Positions 15,976-24,994 of a DNA stretch of 64,000 nucleotides are shown here, piece after piece; within the stretch, counting starts at the first letter, position 1, and every line of letters begins with the position of its first letter. Under the pieces are notes generated by a model. The model saw nothing but the letters and a program-made list of their open reading frames with translations, did no database searches and was not told the origin of the DNA. This DNA comes from Streptomyces hygroscopicus subsp. hygroscopicus. GTDB lineage: Bacteria > Actinomycetota > Actinomycetes > Streptomycetales > Streptomycetaceae. A program made the translations under genes and the position numbers. The stretch lies in the NCBI RefSeq assembly GCF_030269125.1, contig NZ_BSSM01000013.1, positions 62,001 through 126,000 of the forward strand, written 5' to 3'.

Positions 15976-18192
15976 TCAACCGTCCCTGAGCTGGGCGAAC
16001 ACCTCCAGGAGTGCGCGCAGGCGCGGAGCGGCCGTCAGTTCCTCCAGCGGGACGGGCCTGCCCGCGCCGTCCGCGAGGGGCAACCGCCAGTTGGGGTACT
16101 CGGCGCAGGTGCCCGGCAGATTCTGCGGGCGGCGGTCGCCCACGCCGTCCGGGAGCCAGACGCCGATCAGCCGGGCCGGGGTGCGCAGCAGGAACCGGTG
16201 CACGGCGCGGACCTCCGCCTCCTCGGCGCTGCCGGGCGGTCCGGCCGCCGTGCGGTCCACCAGTCCGAGGCTGCCGAGCAGGGCGAGCCATTCGGCGGCG
16301 TCGGCGACGGCCTCGGCGCGCTCCTCGGCGGCGGGGCGGGTGAGCAGGCCGAGCCGGTCGCGCAGTTCGACGTGGTCGCCGGTGAGGCGGGCGGCGGTGG
16401 GCGGCAGGTCGTGGGTGGTGGCGGTGGCGAGGCAGTCGGCGCGCCAGCGTTCGGGGGGCAGGGGGCGGCCGTCGCCGGTCCAGTCGCGTTCGAACCAGAG
16501 CACGGAGGTGCCGAGCACCCCGCGCCGTTGCAGCGTCTCGCGGACACCGGGTTCGACGGTGCCGAGGTCCTCGCCGATGACGACGGCCCCGGCGCGCCCG
16601 GCCTCCAGGGCGAGGAGGGCGAGCATGGCCTCGGCGTCGTAATGGACGTACGTGCCCTCGGTGGGCGCGCTGCCCCGGGGGACCCACCAGAGCCGGAACA
16701 GGCCCATGACGTGGTCGATGCGCAGAGCGCCGGCGTAGCGGAAGAGGGCGCGCAGGAGGTCGCGGTAGGGGGCGTACCCGGTCGCGGCGAGGCGGTCGGG
16801 GCGCCAGGGCGGCAGGCCCCAGTCCTGGCCGCGCGCGTTGAAGGCGTCCGGCGGCGCGCCGACCGACATGCCCGCGGCGAAGACGTCCTGCTGCGCCCAG
16901 GCGTCGGCGCCGCCGGGATGCACGCCCACGGCGAGGTCGTGCACGACGCCGACCGGCATCCCGGCCTCCCGCGCGACGCGCTGCGCGGCCCGCAGCTGCC
17001 CGTCGGTGAGCCAGGCGAGGCGGGTGTGGAAGGCGACGCGGCCGGCGAGTTCGGTACGGGCGCGGGCGGTCGCCTCGGAGCGGGGGTCGTGCAGGCCGTC
17101 CGGCCACGTGGTCCAGTCGGGGCCGTGCGTCTCGGCGAGGGCGCAGTACGTGGCGTGGTCGTCGAGGGCCTGTCCGTGGGCGGCGCGGAAGGCGTCGTAG
17201 GCGGCCCGGCGGCCGGGCGCGAGGGGGACGGCGAGAACCGTCTCCAGCGCCTCGCGCTTCAGTTCCCACACCGCGTCGCGGTCGATGAGGGCGCCCTTGT
17301 CGAGCACGGCCGCGCGCAGCCGCGCGGCCCGCTCCAGGAGCGCGTCGAGCCGTTCGCGGTCCCCGGCGTACGCGTACTCGGGGACGTCCTCGACCCGCAG
17401 GTGCACGGGGTCGGGGAACCGGCGGGAGGAGGGCCGGTACGGCGACGGGTCCGTGGGCACGCCCGGCACCGCCGAGTGCAGCGGATTGACCTGGACGAAC
17501 CCGGCCCCCGCGACGCGCCCGGCCCACCCCGCCAGCTCCGCGAGGTCCCCGAGGTCGCCCATCCCCCAGGACCGGCGCGAGAGCAGCGAGTACAGCTGGA
17601 CGAGGAGTCCGTACGACCGTCCGCGCGGCGCGGGCAGCCGGTCGGGGGCGACGACGAGGTGGGCGCGGCCGGTGCGTCCGTCGGGGGCGAGGGCGGTGAC
17701 CCGGTGGACACCGAAGGGCAGACCGGCGACGAGGGGGGCGGCTCCGCGGTGCGACCGAGGGTCCGTTCCCGCGTCGTACGACTCCTGTCCGCGCCCCCCG
17801 CTTCCGTACGGCTCGGGCTCGCGCCCCGTGCTCCCGTACGCCCCCTCCCCCGGTGCTCCCGGCACCGTCGCCTCCCGCGCCTCCCCCTGCTCCGTCTCGA
17901 CGCGCACGCGCGTGCCGGGCGGCAGGGCGGCGAGGGCGCCGGGGTCCCGGGGGTCGCCGGCCCAGTGCACCACCGTCGGCGGCAGCAGGCGTTCGCGCAG
18001 TTCGCGCTCCCGGGCGGTGAGCGCGGCGCGGACCGCCCGGGGGGTCGAGGCGTCGACGCCCAGGGCGCTCAGGGCGGCGACGACGGCCGGGGCGGGGACG
18101 GTGACCGTACGGTCCGGGGCGGGGCTGTAGGAGACGGCGACCCCGTGCAGCTCGGCGAGCCGGGACAGCTCGTCCGCGCGCGCCCCGGTCAT
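15976..18192 (-). CDS. malQ: 4-alpha-glucanotransferase (amylomaltase)
   Basis: 738 residues, ATG at 18192 directly after the stop of the upstream small gene (TAGATG), so translation is coupled. It transfers maltooligosaccharide units between alpha-1,4-glucans in the cytoplasm (GH77). LRIDHVMGLFRLWW carries the nucleophile Asp region, VVIGEDLGTVEPGV the acid/base Glu, and TTHDLPPTAARLTG the third carboxylate. An N-terminal extension of about 150 residues is usual in actinobacterial MalQ; here it includes a Gly/Glu/Tyr-rich insert. Length fits the family. Confidence 0.95.
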   Translation of the reverse strand: MTGARADELSRLAELHGVAVSYSPAPDRTVTVPAPAVVAALSALGVDASTPRAVRAALTARERELRERLLPPTVVHWAGDPRDPGALAALPPGTRVRVETEQGEAREATVPGAPGEGAYGSTGREPEPYGSGGRGQESYDAGTDPRSHRGAAPLVAGLPFGVHRVTALAPDGRTGRAHLVVAPDRLPAPRGRSYGLLVQLYSLLSRRSWGMGDLGDLAELAGWAGRVAGAGFVQVNPLHSAVPGVPTDPSPYRPSSRRFPDPVHLRVEDVPEYAYAGDRERLDALLERAARLRAAVLDKGALIDRDAVWELKREALETVLAVPLAPGRRAAYDAFRAAHGQALDDHATYCALAETHGPDWTTWPDGLHDPRSEATARARTELAGRVAFHTRLAWLTDGQLRAAQRVAREAGMPVGVVHDLAVGVHPGGADAWAQQDVFAAGMSVGAPPDAFNARGQDWGLPPWRPDRLAATGYAPYRDLLRALFRYAGALRIDHVMGLFRLWWVPRGSAPTEGTYVHYDAEAMLALLALEAGRAGAVVIGEDLGTVEPGVRETLQRRGVLGTSVLWFERDWTGDGRPLPPERWRADCLATATTHDLPPTAARLTGDHVELRDRLGLLTRPAAEERAEAVADAAEWLALLGSLGLVDRTAAGPPGSAEEAEVRAVHRFLLRTPARLIGVWLPDGVGDRRPQNLPGTCAEYPNWRLPLADGAGRPVPLEELTAAPRLRALLEVFAQLRDG

Positions 18193-18480
18193 CTACGACC
18201 CCGCCGCGTAGGCGTCCGACTCGCTGGTCAGGGTGCTGGTGTCGGCGAGCGGGGGCTCGCTGGTCAGCGGCTCGGCGGCGGGCAGCGGGGGCTCGCTGGT
18301 CAGCGGCGCCGTGGTGGCGGCGGCCTCCGCGTTGAACGCGTACAGCCGGATCTCGCCGGTCTCGGTGGACTCGATGGACTCGATGGTCTCGGCGGACGGC
18401 TCCGCCAGGGGTTTGGGCTCGGGCGCGCCCCGGCCGTGTTCCCACTGGGCCGGGATCGGGGTTCGGGCCGGTGCGGCCAC
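18193..18480 (-). CDS. Small hypothetical protein with LTSEPPL repeats, coupled to malQ
   Basis: 95 residues. The GTG at 18480 is chosen because AAGGAGG lies 5 nt upstream; a longer reading frame has no ribosome site. It is rich in Ala, Pro, Glu and Ser, probably disordered, with two LTSEPPL units and a third LTSES. A short central segment (TGEIRLYAFNAEAA) looks more structured. The stop is immediately followed by the malQ ATG. Function unknown; the arrangement suggests either a translation-coupling leader gene or a partner of MalQ. Confidence 0.6.
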   Translation of the reverse strand: MAAPARTPIPAQWEHGRGAPEPKPLAEPSAETIESIESTETGEIRLYAFNAEAAATTAPLTSEPPLPAAEPLTSEPPLADTSTLTSESDAYAAGS

Positions 18481-18589
18481 GGGGGCCTCCTTGTCCTGTA
18501 CGGCGTCGAGGGTTATCGCAGCCCTACCCCGTGAAGGCCACCGCACTCACTATTCACTCAGTACATGTATCTAGTGCATACTGATCTCC

Positions 18590-19123
18590 ATGAGCACCCG
18601 GCACATCCTCCTGGGCCTGCTGGAGGCGGGGCCGAGCCATGGCTACGACCTCAAGCGCCGCCACGACGAACGCTTCCCGCAAGCCCGCCCCTTGGCCTAC
18701 GGGCAGGTCTACACGACCCTGCAACGCCTGGTCAGGGACGGTCTCGCCGAGGTCGAGGGGACCGACGCGGACGGCGGTCCGGAGCGCACGCTCTACCGGT
18801 CGACGGCCGCCGGGGCGCGCGAGCTGGCCCGGTGGGCCGGTGAGATCGCCCCGCCGGCGCCCTTCGTGGCGAACGAGATCTTCGCCAAGGTCGTCGTCTC
18901 CATCCTGTCCGGCGGCGATCCGGCCGCCTACCTCCGCGCCCAGCAGGACGCGCACAAGGCGCGGATGCGGGAGCTGACGGCGGTGAAGACGGACCCGGGC
19001 GCCGACCTGGCGACCGTGCTTTCGGCGGACTACGCCCTGAACCACCTCGACGCCGACCTCCGCTGGATGCACACCACGGCGGCCCGGCTGGCCACTTTGA
19101 CCGCGGAGGTCGACACCACATGA
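18590..19123 (+). CDS. PadR-family transcriptional regulator
   Basis: 177 residues, ATG at 18590. The N-terminal winged helix (HILLGLLEAGPSHGYDLKRR, then AYGQVYTTLQRLVRDGLAEV) is typical of PadR, with a helical dimerisation tail (PadR subfamily 1 with Vir_act_alpha_C-like segment). The next gene overlaps its stop, so it is co-transcribed with an ABC transporter that it probably controls. The AT-richer sequence just upstream (18550-18585) contains ATGTAT and GTGCAT half-sites and is a plausible operator. Confidence 0.92.
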   Translation: MSTRHILLGLLEAGPSHGYDLKRRHDERFPQARPLAYGQVYTTLQRLVRDGLAEVEGTDADGGPERTLYRSTAAGARELARWAGEIAPPAPFVANEIFAKVVVSILSGGDPAAYLRAQQDAHKARMRELTAVKTDPGADLATVLSADYALNHLDADLRWMHTTAARLATLTAEVDTT

Positions 19124-19839
19124 ACCACAGGGGGGACGCGATGAGCGACAAGGAAGAGGGACCGGTGCCGCTGCTGGCGGCCCGGAGCCTCGTCAAGGCG
19201 TACGGCAGGACACCGGCGCTGCGCGGCGCCTCGGTCGCGCTGGGCGCGGGCGAGATCCTCGCCGTGACCGGGGCCAGCGGCAGCGGGAAGTCCACGCTGC
19301 TGCACCTGCTGTCGGGGATCGCACGGCCGGACGAGGGCGCGGTGACGTACGACGGGCAGCGGCTCGACCGGCTGCCGGAGCGGCGGCTGACCGAGCTGCG
19401 CCGCACCGACTTCGGGGTGGTCTTCCAGTTCGGGCAGCTGATCCCGGAGTTGACGGCCGTGGACAACGTGGGGCTGCCGCTGCTGCTGGCCGGGGCCTCC
19501 CGCGCCACGGCCCGGGAGCGGGCGGGCGAGTGGCTGGAGCGGTTCGGGGTGCGGGGCCAGGAGGGACTGCGGCCGGGCGAGCTCAGCGGCGGCCAGGCGC
19601 AGCGGGTGGCGCTGGCACGGGCGCTGGTGACCGGCCCGAGGGTGGTCTTCGCGGACGAGCCGACGGGGGCCCTGGACTCGCTGGCGGGCGAGCAGGTGAT
19701 GACGGCCCTGGTGCACACCGCCCGCGAGGCGGGCACGGCGGTGCTGCTCATCACGCACGACGCGCAGGTCGCGGCGTACGCGGACCGCGAGGTGCGGCTC
19801 GGCGACGGCCTCGTGCTCCCGGCGGGGGTGGCGGCGTGA
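19120..19839 (+). CDS. ABC transporter ATP-binding protein (LolD/MacB-like)
   Basis: 239 residues from the ATG at 19120, which overlaps the PadR stop (ATGA) and has GGAGGT 10 nt upstream; an alternative ATG at 19141 follows a G-run. Walker A GASGSGKST, Q-loop VVFQFGQL, signature LSGGQAQRVALARAL, Walker B VVFADEPTGALDS and His-loop LLITHDAQVA are all intact. The closest type is the LolD/MacB class that energises FtsX-like permeases, and such a permease follows with a 4-bp overlap. The substrate is probably an antimicrobial compound or peptide. Confidence 0.93.
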   Translation: MNHRGDAMSDKEEGPVPLLAARSLVKAYGRTPALRGASVALGAGEILAVTGASGSGKSTLLHLLSGIARPDEGAVTYDGQRLDRLPERRLTELRRTDFGVVFQFGQLIPELTAVDNVGLPLLLAGASRATARERAGEWLERFGVRGQEGLRPGELSGGQAQRVALARALVTGPRVVFADEPTGALDSLAGEQVMTALVHTAREAGTAVLLITHDAQVAAYADREVRLGDGLVLPAGVAA

Positions 19840-21278
19840 CGGGCGGTCCGGTGGGCGGCGGGACGGCCGGGGCGCGACCGCGGGACGGTGGCGCCGCGAG
19901 CGGGGGACGGCCGGCGCGGGACGAGGTGTCCGGCGCCGGTGTGCCGGCCGAGGCGCGGCTGGCCTGGCAGCTCGCCCGGGGCGCGGACCGGCGGGAGTGG
20001 TGGCGGGCAGGGCTGACCGCGGCCGGGGCCGCGCTGGCGACGGGGTTCGCGCAGGCCGCCGTGGTGCTGGGCTCCTTGCGGGGGCAGTACCACGTGTCCG
20101 TCGGCGACGGTCTGCTGAACGAGCCGGGCGAGCGTTCGGGGGTCGTCCTCGCCCTGGTGCTGCTGCTGGTGCCGGTGCTGGGGTTCCTCGGGCAGTGCGC
20201 CCGGATCGGTGCCGTGCACCGCGACCGGCGGCTGGCCGGGCTGCGGCTGGCCGGTGCCACCCCGGCCCAGGTGCGCCGGATCGCCGCGCTGGAGACCGGC
20301 CCGGCCTGTCTGCTGGGCTCGCTGCTCGCCACCGCCGCGGCCGTGGCGGTCGTACTGCGGCTGTGGAGCAGCCCGGCGCCGGCCGCCTGGGCGGGCCTCG
20401 CGCTGATCGCGCTCGCGGTGCCGGTGCTGGGCACGGCGGTGGCCGTACTGGCGCTGCGCCGGCTGGTGGCCTCGCCGCTCGGCTGGGTGCGCCGGGCCCG
20501 GCCGCGCGGCGGACGGGGGCCGGCGCTGCTGTTCGCGGGCGGGCTGCTGGTCGTCCTGCCGTCGGCGCTCTGGACCTTCGGCGGCGCGCGGAAGGGGCTG
20601 CCGTTGACGGTGTTCGCGCTGGTCGCCGCGGTCGGCGCGGGGACGGTGTGGCTGGCGGGCGGCACGGCGCGGCTGGCCGGGCGGCTGGTGGCGCGGCGGG
20701 CCCGGTCGGCGGCGACGCTGATCGCGGCGGAACGGCTGCGCGACGACCCGTGGGCCGCGGCCCGCACCCACGCGGCGGTGCTGCTGGTCACGGTGGTCGG
20801 CACCGGTTTCGTGGGCGTACGGCAGGCGCTCCTCGCCGAGCTGGACCGGATGCGCCGCGATCACCAGCTCGGCATGCCGACGGCCTTCTACACCACGGGC
20901 ATCGGCCTGACGGGCGCCGCGATCCTCGTGGCCCTCGCGATCACCGTGTGCGGCCTCGCCGTCGGCACCGCGGAGTCGCTGGCGGACCGCCGCCGGGGGC
21001 TGGCCGCGCAGGTCGCCGCCGGGGTGCCGCGCGCGGTGCTCGGGCGGGCGCTGCTGCTGGAGACCGCGCTGCCGCTGGCGCCCGCGCTCGCGCTGGCGGG
21101 CGCCGGGGGCATGGCGATCGGCACCTGGTACGCCACGCTCGCCGACGGCACCGTCACCGTGCCCTACGCCGCCCTGCTGGTACCGGTCCTCGTCTACGGC
21201 TGCTGCCTGGCGGCGGCGGCCACCGCGCTCCCGCTGCTGCGCCGCTCGGCGCGTCCGGGGGAGCTGCGGTACGCGTGA
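19836..21278 (+). CDS. ABC transporter permease (FtsX-like)
   Basis: 480 residues, GTG at 19836 overlapping the ATPase stop (GTGA). After a Gly/Arg-rich N-terminus there are about eight hydrophobic segments, including LALVLLLVPVLGFL, LALIALAVPVLGTAVAVLAL and ALLVPVLVYGCCLAAAATA. Two FtsX-like half-repeats are visible (RLAGLRLAGATPAQVRRIAA and RRGLAAQVAAGVPRAVLGRA), the coupling segments. It forms the membrane part of the exporter with the upstream ATPase under PadR control. Confidence 0.88.
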   Translation: MTGGPVGGGTAGARPRDGGAASGGRPARDEVSGAGVPAEARLAWQLARGADRREWWRAGLTAAGAALATGFAQAAVVLGSLRGQYHVSVGDGLLNEPGERSGVVLALVLLLVPVLGFLGQCARIGAVHRDRRLAGLRLAGATPAQVRRIAALETGPACLLGSLLATAAAVAVVLRLWSSPAPAAWAGLALIALAVPVLGTAVAVLALRRLVASPLGWVRRARPRGGRGPALLFAGGLLVVLPSALWTFGGARKGLPLTVFALVAAVGAGTVWLAGGTARLAGRLVARRARSAATLIAAERLRDDPWAAARTHAAVLLVTVVGTGFVGVRQALLAELDRMRRDHQLGMPTAFYTTGIGLTGAAILVALAITVCGLAVGTAESLADRRRGLAAQVAAGVPRAVLGRALLLETALPLAPALALAGAGGMAIGTWYATLADGTVTVPYAALLVPVLVYGCCLAAAATALPLLRRSARPGELRYA

Positions 21279-21392
21279 GGGCGTACCGGCCCGTGCCCGC
21301 GGCCGGGGAGCCAGGCGGCGGGGCACGCCGCCGGGCCCCGCGTCCCGGCCGGGGAGCCGGGGCGTGGGGCGGATGCGCGGAGGCCCGGATCG

Positions 21393-21929
21393 TCAGGCGG
21401 AGATGCCGTCGATCCGGGCCATGGCGTCGTCCGCGCCGTACGGCTGCAGATAGGGCAGCCAGCGCGGGTCCCTGTGGCCGGTGCCGATGATGCGCCAGGC
21501 CAGGCCGGTGGGCGGGGCGGGTTTGTGGCGCAGGCGCCAGCCCAGTTCGACGAGGTGGCGGTCGGCCTTCACGTGGTTGCAGCGGCGGCAGGAGGCCACC
21601 ACGTTGTCCCAGACGTGTTTGCCCCCGCGGCTGCGCGGGATGACGTGGTCGACGCTGGTTGCGACGCCACCGCAGTACATGCACCGGCCCCCGTCCCGCG
21701 CGAAGAGCGCACGACGGGTGAGCGGAACGGGCCCCCGATAGGGAACCCGCACGAATCGCTTGAGCCGGACCACGCTGGGCGCGGGGACTGTGACGGTCGC
21801 GCTGTGCATGAAGGCGCCGGATTCCTCGAGGGAGACGGCTTTGTTCTCCAGGACGAGGACGAGCGCGCGGCGGAGCGGTACGACGCCGAGCGGCTCGTAC
21901 GACGCGTTGAGGACCAGGACATGCGGCAC
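21393..21929 (-). CDS. HNH endonuclease
   Basis: 178 residues. The GTG at 21929 has a perfect AAGGAGG 6 nt upstream and gives the usual start (M/V)PHVLVLNASYEPLGVV; the longer frame is unlikely. The HNH core is RCMYCGGVATSVDHVIPRSRGG, then WDNVVASCRRCNHVKADR: two CxxC zinc knuckles, the DH pair and the Asn. This is the chromosomal actinobacterial HNH protein widely conserved as a stand-alone gene. Its substrate is unknown; it is not next to restriction or phage genes. Confidence 0.92.
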   Translation of the reverse strand: MPHVLVLNASYEPLGVVPLRRALVLVLENKAVSLEESGAFMHSATVTVPAPSVVRLKRFVRVPYRGPVPLTRRALFARDGGRCMYCGGVATSVDHVIPRSRGGKHVWDNVVASCRRCNHVKADRHLVELGWRLRHKPAPPTGLAWRIIGTGHRDPRWLPYLQPYGADDAMARIDGISA

Positions 21930-22254
21930 GGGTGCCTCCTTGGGCGTCGGCGGCGCGTGGCTCGCGCCGGGACGATCTGCAGTCAGTCTCCCCTCATGCC
22001 TGGTGGCGGCGCCACCATGTCCCGGTAACGGGCTGGGAGTGTTTTCGACCACAGGTGATACATCCCCCGGATCATGGCCTGTTCAAGCCAGGGTGAGCCC
22101 TGTCTCTCCCGCGCCCCTCCTTGGCGGATCCGCGCGGGGCACACACAATGCCCCGTTAGTGTGGTGGTGCTGGCCGTCCGGTGATCCTTTCGTGACCTCG
22201 CAGACCCTGCCCGCCCCACCGGTACGGACCGTGCAGCACCTGGAGGTACCTGCC

Positions 22255-23358
22255 GTGTCGTCCTTGCCCGTGGTCCTGAAGGCCGCCGGTGCGTCGCCGT
22301 CCCCCGCGCCGTCGGGAACCGCGCCGGCGGTGCCGACGCTCCAGGACGCCCAGGAGAGCGCGACGAACGCGGCGAGCTGGGTCGAGCAGAACTGGTCGAC
22401 GTGGCTGGCCATGGGACTCCAGATCCTGCTGATCATCGTGGTGGCGGTCGCGCTGCGATCGGTGGTGCGGCGGGCGATCACCAAGCTGATCGAGCGGATG
22501 GCCCGTACCGCGCAGGCGGTGGACGGCACCGCGCTCGGCGGGCTGCTGGTGAACGCGGAGCGGCGGCGGCAGCGGTCGGCGGCGATCGGTTCCGTGCTGC
22601 GCTCGGTGGCGAGCTTCCTGATCCTCGGTACGGCGGCGCTGATGGTGCTGTCCACCTTCAAGATCAACCTGGCGCCGCTGCTGGCGTCCGCCGGTGTCGC
22701 CGGTGTGGCGATCGGTTTCGGCGCGCGGAACCTGGTCACGGACTTCCTGTCCGGCGTGTTCATGATCCTGGAGGACCAGTACGGCGTCGGTGACGTGATC
22801 GACGCGGGTGTGGCCACCGGTGAGGTGATCGAGGTCGGCCTGCGCGTGACGAAGCTGCGCGGTGCCGAGGGCGAGATCTGGTACGTCCGCAACGGCGAGG
22901 TCAAGCGGATCGGCAACCTGTCCCAGGGCTGGGCGACGGCCGGGGTCGACGTGACCGTGCGCTCGGGCGAGGACCTGGACCGGGTCAAGGCGACGCTGGA
23001 CGAGGTCGCCGAGAAGATGAGCAAGGAAGAGCCCTGGAACGAGCTGCTGTGGGGCCCGATCGAGGTCCTCGGCCTGGACTCCGTCCTCCTCGACTCCATG
23101 GTGGTCCGCGTCTCCGCCAAGACCATGCCCGGCAAGAGCGTCTCCGTCGAACGCGAACTGCGCTGGCGCGTCAAGCGCGCCTTCGACGCGGCGAGCATCC
23201 GCATCGTGGGCGGCGCGACGGCCGTCGAGGACGTGGCGGACCTCCCCGACCCCACCGCCGCGGTCGCCGCCCCCTCCGTCTTCTCCGACGCCGACTCCCC
23301 GCAGTCGGTGACGGCGACGCCGATCACGACGCAGCGGACGGTGCCGCCGAAGAAGTAG
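22255..23358 (+). CDS. Small-conductance mechanosensitive channel (MscS family)
   Basis: 367 residues, GTG at 22255 with GGAGG 8 nt upstream. Three membrane segments are visible: MGLQILLIIVVAVALRSVV, SFLILGTAALMVLSTF, and the pore helix region LLASAGVAGVAIGFGARNLV, followed by the beta domain DQYGVGDVIDAG. The Gly/Ala-packed third helix and FGARNLVTDFLSGVF match the MscS pore. It would release solutes under hypo-osmotic shock. An N-terminal Ala/Ser/Pro extension and a Thr-rich C-terminal tail flank the core. Single gene. Confidence 0.93.
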   Translation: MSSLPVVLKAAGASPSPAPSGTAPAVPTLQDAQESATNAASWVEQNWSTWLAMGLQILLIIVVAVALRSVVRRAITKLIERMARTAQAVDGTALGGLLVNAERRRQRSAAIGSVLRSVASFLILGTAALMVLSTFKINLAPLLASAGVAGVAIGFGARNLVTDFLSGVFMILEDQYGVGDVIDAGVATGEVIEVGLRVTKLRGAEGEIWYVRNGEVKRIGNLSQGWATAGVDVTVRSGEDLDRVKATLDEVAEKMSKEEPWNELLWGPIEVLGLDSVLLDSMVVRVSAKTMPGKSVSVERELRWRVKRAFDAASIRIVGGATAVEDVADLPDPTAAVAAPSVFSDADSPQSVTATPITTQRTVPPKK

Positions 23359-23625
23359 GAGAAGCCGGAGGACGGTCCGGTGTGGAGGGGACGGTCATCG
23401 TGCCGTCGCGGCCGGATGACGAGCACGATCACGGGGCCTTCGAGCCGAGGGGGCGACGACCCCGCGGACGCGTGCCATGCCGCCGGTTACCGAGGTCGGC
23501 CACGGCGACCCCCTCCCCCCTCCCCGCGCCGTACCCCACCCGCGACGGCGGCGCCTTCCTCGCCGGCCGGCACGCCCCTCGCGACACCCCGGGATAACGA
23601 CTCCGTTCCTCACGGCTCCCCCGTA
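23359..23625. other. Intergenic region before csnR
   Basis: About 345 bp separate the channel gene from csnR (to 23703). I see no credible gene in this first part; the csnR promoter and operator occupy its right end and are listed separately. Confidence 0.6.
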
Positions 23626-23655
23626 TTGACGCCTCCTCCGTGCCGGGCTTACGTT
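23626..23655 (+). promoter_or_regulatory. Promoter of csnR operon
   Basis: TTGACG (23626-23631) and TACGTT (23650-23655) are separated by 18 bp, a good vegetative-type promoter. The predicted transcript starts about 23662, just before the CsnR-type palindrome, so bound repressor would block initiation. Confidence 0.65.
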
Positions 23656-23664
23656 CACCCGCAA

Positions 23665-23679
23665 TAGGAAAGTTTCCTA
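23665..23679. promoter_or_regulatory. CsnR-type operator
   Basis: The 15-bp sequence TAGGAAAGTTTCCTA is a perfect palindrome around a central G and matches, from memory, the AGGAAAGTTTCCT core reported for CsnR sites at chitosanase and csnR-K promoters. It lies at the predicted transcription start. Confidence 0.85.
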
Positions 23680-23703
23680 ACAGTGAGGCAGGTGTCGGGA
23701 GCC

Positions 23704-24933
23704 ATGGCAGGAACGGCCGGTACGCCGGGTACCCCGCGCGTGCTGCGCGCCATGAACGATCGCGCCGCCCTGGATCTGCTGCTGGAGCACGGGCCGCTGT
23801 CCCGGACCCGGATCGGGAACCTGACCGGGCTGTCCAAGCCCACCGCGTCGCAGCTGCTGGCCCGGCTGGAGGCGGCGGGGCTGGTCAGGGTGACCGGGAC
23901 CAGTGAGGGACGGCCGGGGCCGAGCGCCCAGCTGTACGCCGTCGACCCCGGTGCCGCGTACGCCGCCGGCCTCGACGTCGCCCCGGGCCGCATCCGCGCC
24001 GCCGTCGCCGACATCACCGGCCGCACGGTCGGCGAGTACGAGCTGCCCACCCCCGGCAGACGCCCCGCGCAGCCCGTCGTACGGCAGGTCACCGACGCCC
24101 TCGACGGCGCGGTCGAGGCCGCCGGGCTCGCGCGCGGCGAGGTGCACCGGCTCGTCATCGGCACGCCCGGCGCGTTCGATCCGAACACCGGCCGGCTGCG
24201 CTACGCCTCGCACCTGCCCGGCTGGCACTCCCCCGCGCTGCTCGACGAACTCGCCGCCGCTTTGCCCATGCCGGTCGAGTACGAGAACGACGTCAACCTC
24301 GTCGCCCTCGCCGAACAGCGCCTCGGCGCCGCCCGCGGCCACGGCGACTTCGTGCTGCTGTGGAACGAGGAGGGCCTCGGCGCCGCCCTCGTCCTGGGCG
24401 GCCGGCTGCACCGCGGCTGGACCGGCGGCGCGGGCGAGGTCGGCTTCCTGCCGGTGCCCGGCACGCCGCTGGTCCGCCAGGTGACCAAGGCCAACAGCGG
24501 CGGCTACCAGGAGCTGGCCGGCGCCCAGGAGCTGCCGAAGCTGGCCCGTGAACTCGGCGTCCCGGACGTGCCGTCGGGCCCCTACACCGAGGCCGCGGAG
24601 GAACTGCTGGCGCGCGCCGCCGATCACGCGGCCGGCCCGCACCGGGAACTGCTCCGGGCGTACGCCACCCGCCTCGCCACCGGCCTCGCCGCGCTCGTCT
24701 CGGTCCTCGACCCCGAACTCGTCGTCCTCAGCGGCTCCGCCCTGACCGCCGGCGGCGAGGTACTGCGCGCCCTGATCCAGGCCGAGCTGGAGGAGCTGGC
24801 GGCGGCCAGGCCCCGGCTCGTCCTCGGCGACATCCGCGAACACCCCGTCCTGCGCGGCGCCCTGGAGGCCGCGCTCGCCACCACCCGCGACGAGGTCTTC
24901 GACACCTCGCGCCGGCCGCACCGCCCCGAATGA
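23704..24933 (+). CDS. csnR: ROK-family repressor of glucosamine-oligosaccharide uptake
   Basis: 409 residues, ATG at 23704 with GGGAG close upstream; an in-frame GTG at 23683 is an alternative but lies in the operator region. The N-terminal winged helix (LSRTRIGNLTGLSKPTASQLLARL) is followed by a ROK kinase-like fold with GLDVAPGRIRAAVADITG. The usual ROK zinc CxCG cluster is not obvious. The gene order behind it (binding protein, two permeases, GH4 enzyme, kinase) and the palindrome in front match csnR-csnEFGHK of S. coelicolor, where CsnR represses its operon and chitosanase until chito-oligosaccharides appear. Assignment is from order plus operator. Confidence 0.88.
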   Translation: MAGTAGTPGTPRVLRAMNDRAALDLLLEHGPLSRTRIGNLTGLSKPTASQLLARLEAAGLVRVTGTSEGRPGPSAQLYAVDPGAAYAAGLDVAPGRIRAAVADITGRTVGEYELPTPGRRPAQPVVRQVTDALDGAVEAAGLARGEVHRLVIGTPGAFDPNTGRLRYASHLPGWHSPALLDELAAALPMPVEYENDVNLVALAEQRLGAARGHGDFVLLWNEEGLGAALVLGGRLHRGWTGGAGEVGFLPVPGTPLVRQVTKANSGGYQELAGAQELPKLARELGVPDVPSGPYTEAAEELLARAADHAAGPHRELLRAYATRLATGLAALVSVLDPELVVLSGSALTAGGEVLRALIQAELEELAAARPRLVLGDIREHPVLRGALEAALATTRDEVFDTSRRPHRPE

Positions 24934-24994
24934 CCGCAGCACCCCCGCAGCACCGCGTCCTCCCCTTCCCTACCCGCCACTGGGAGACCTCGCC

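Noticed and set aside
18550..18585. Possible PadR palindrome ATGTAT...GTGCAT
   Set aside because: Symmetry is poor beyond the outer bases; mentioned with the regulator but not listed as a site.
21393..21929. HNH nuclease as part of a restriction or phage system
   Set aside because: Neighbours are a transporter and an osmotic channel; the gene is the common stand-alone chromosomal form.
23359..23625. Small plus-strand frames before csnR
   Set aside because: No ribosome site or codon signature; region behaves as intergenic DNA.
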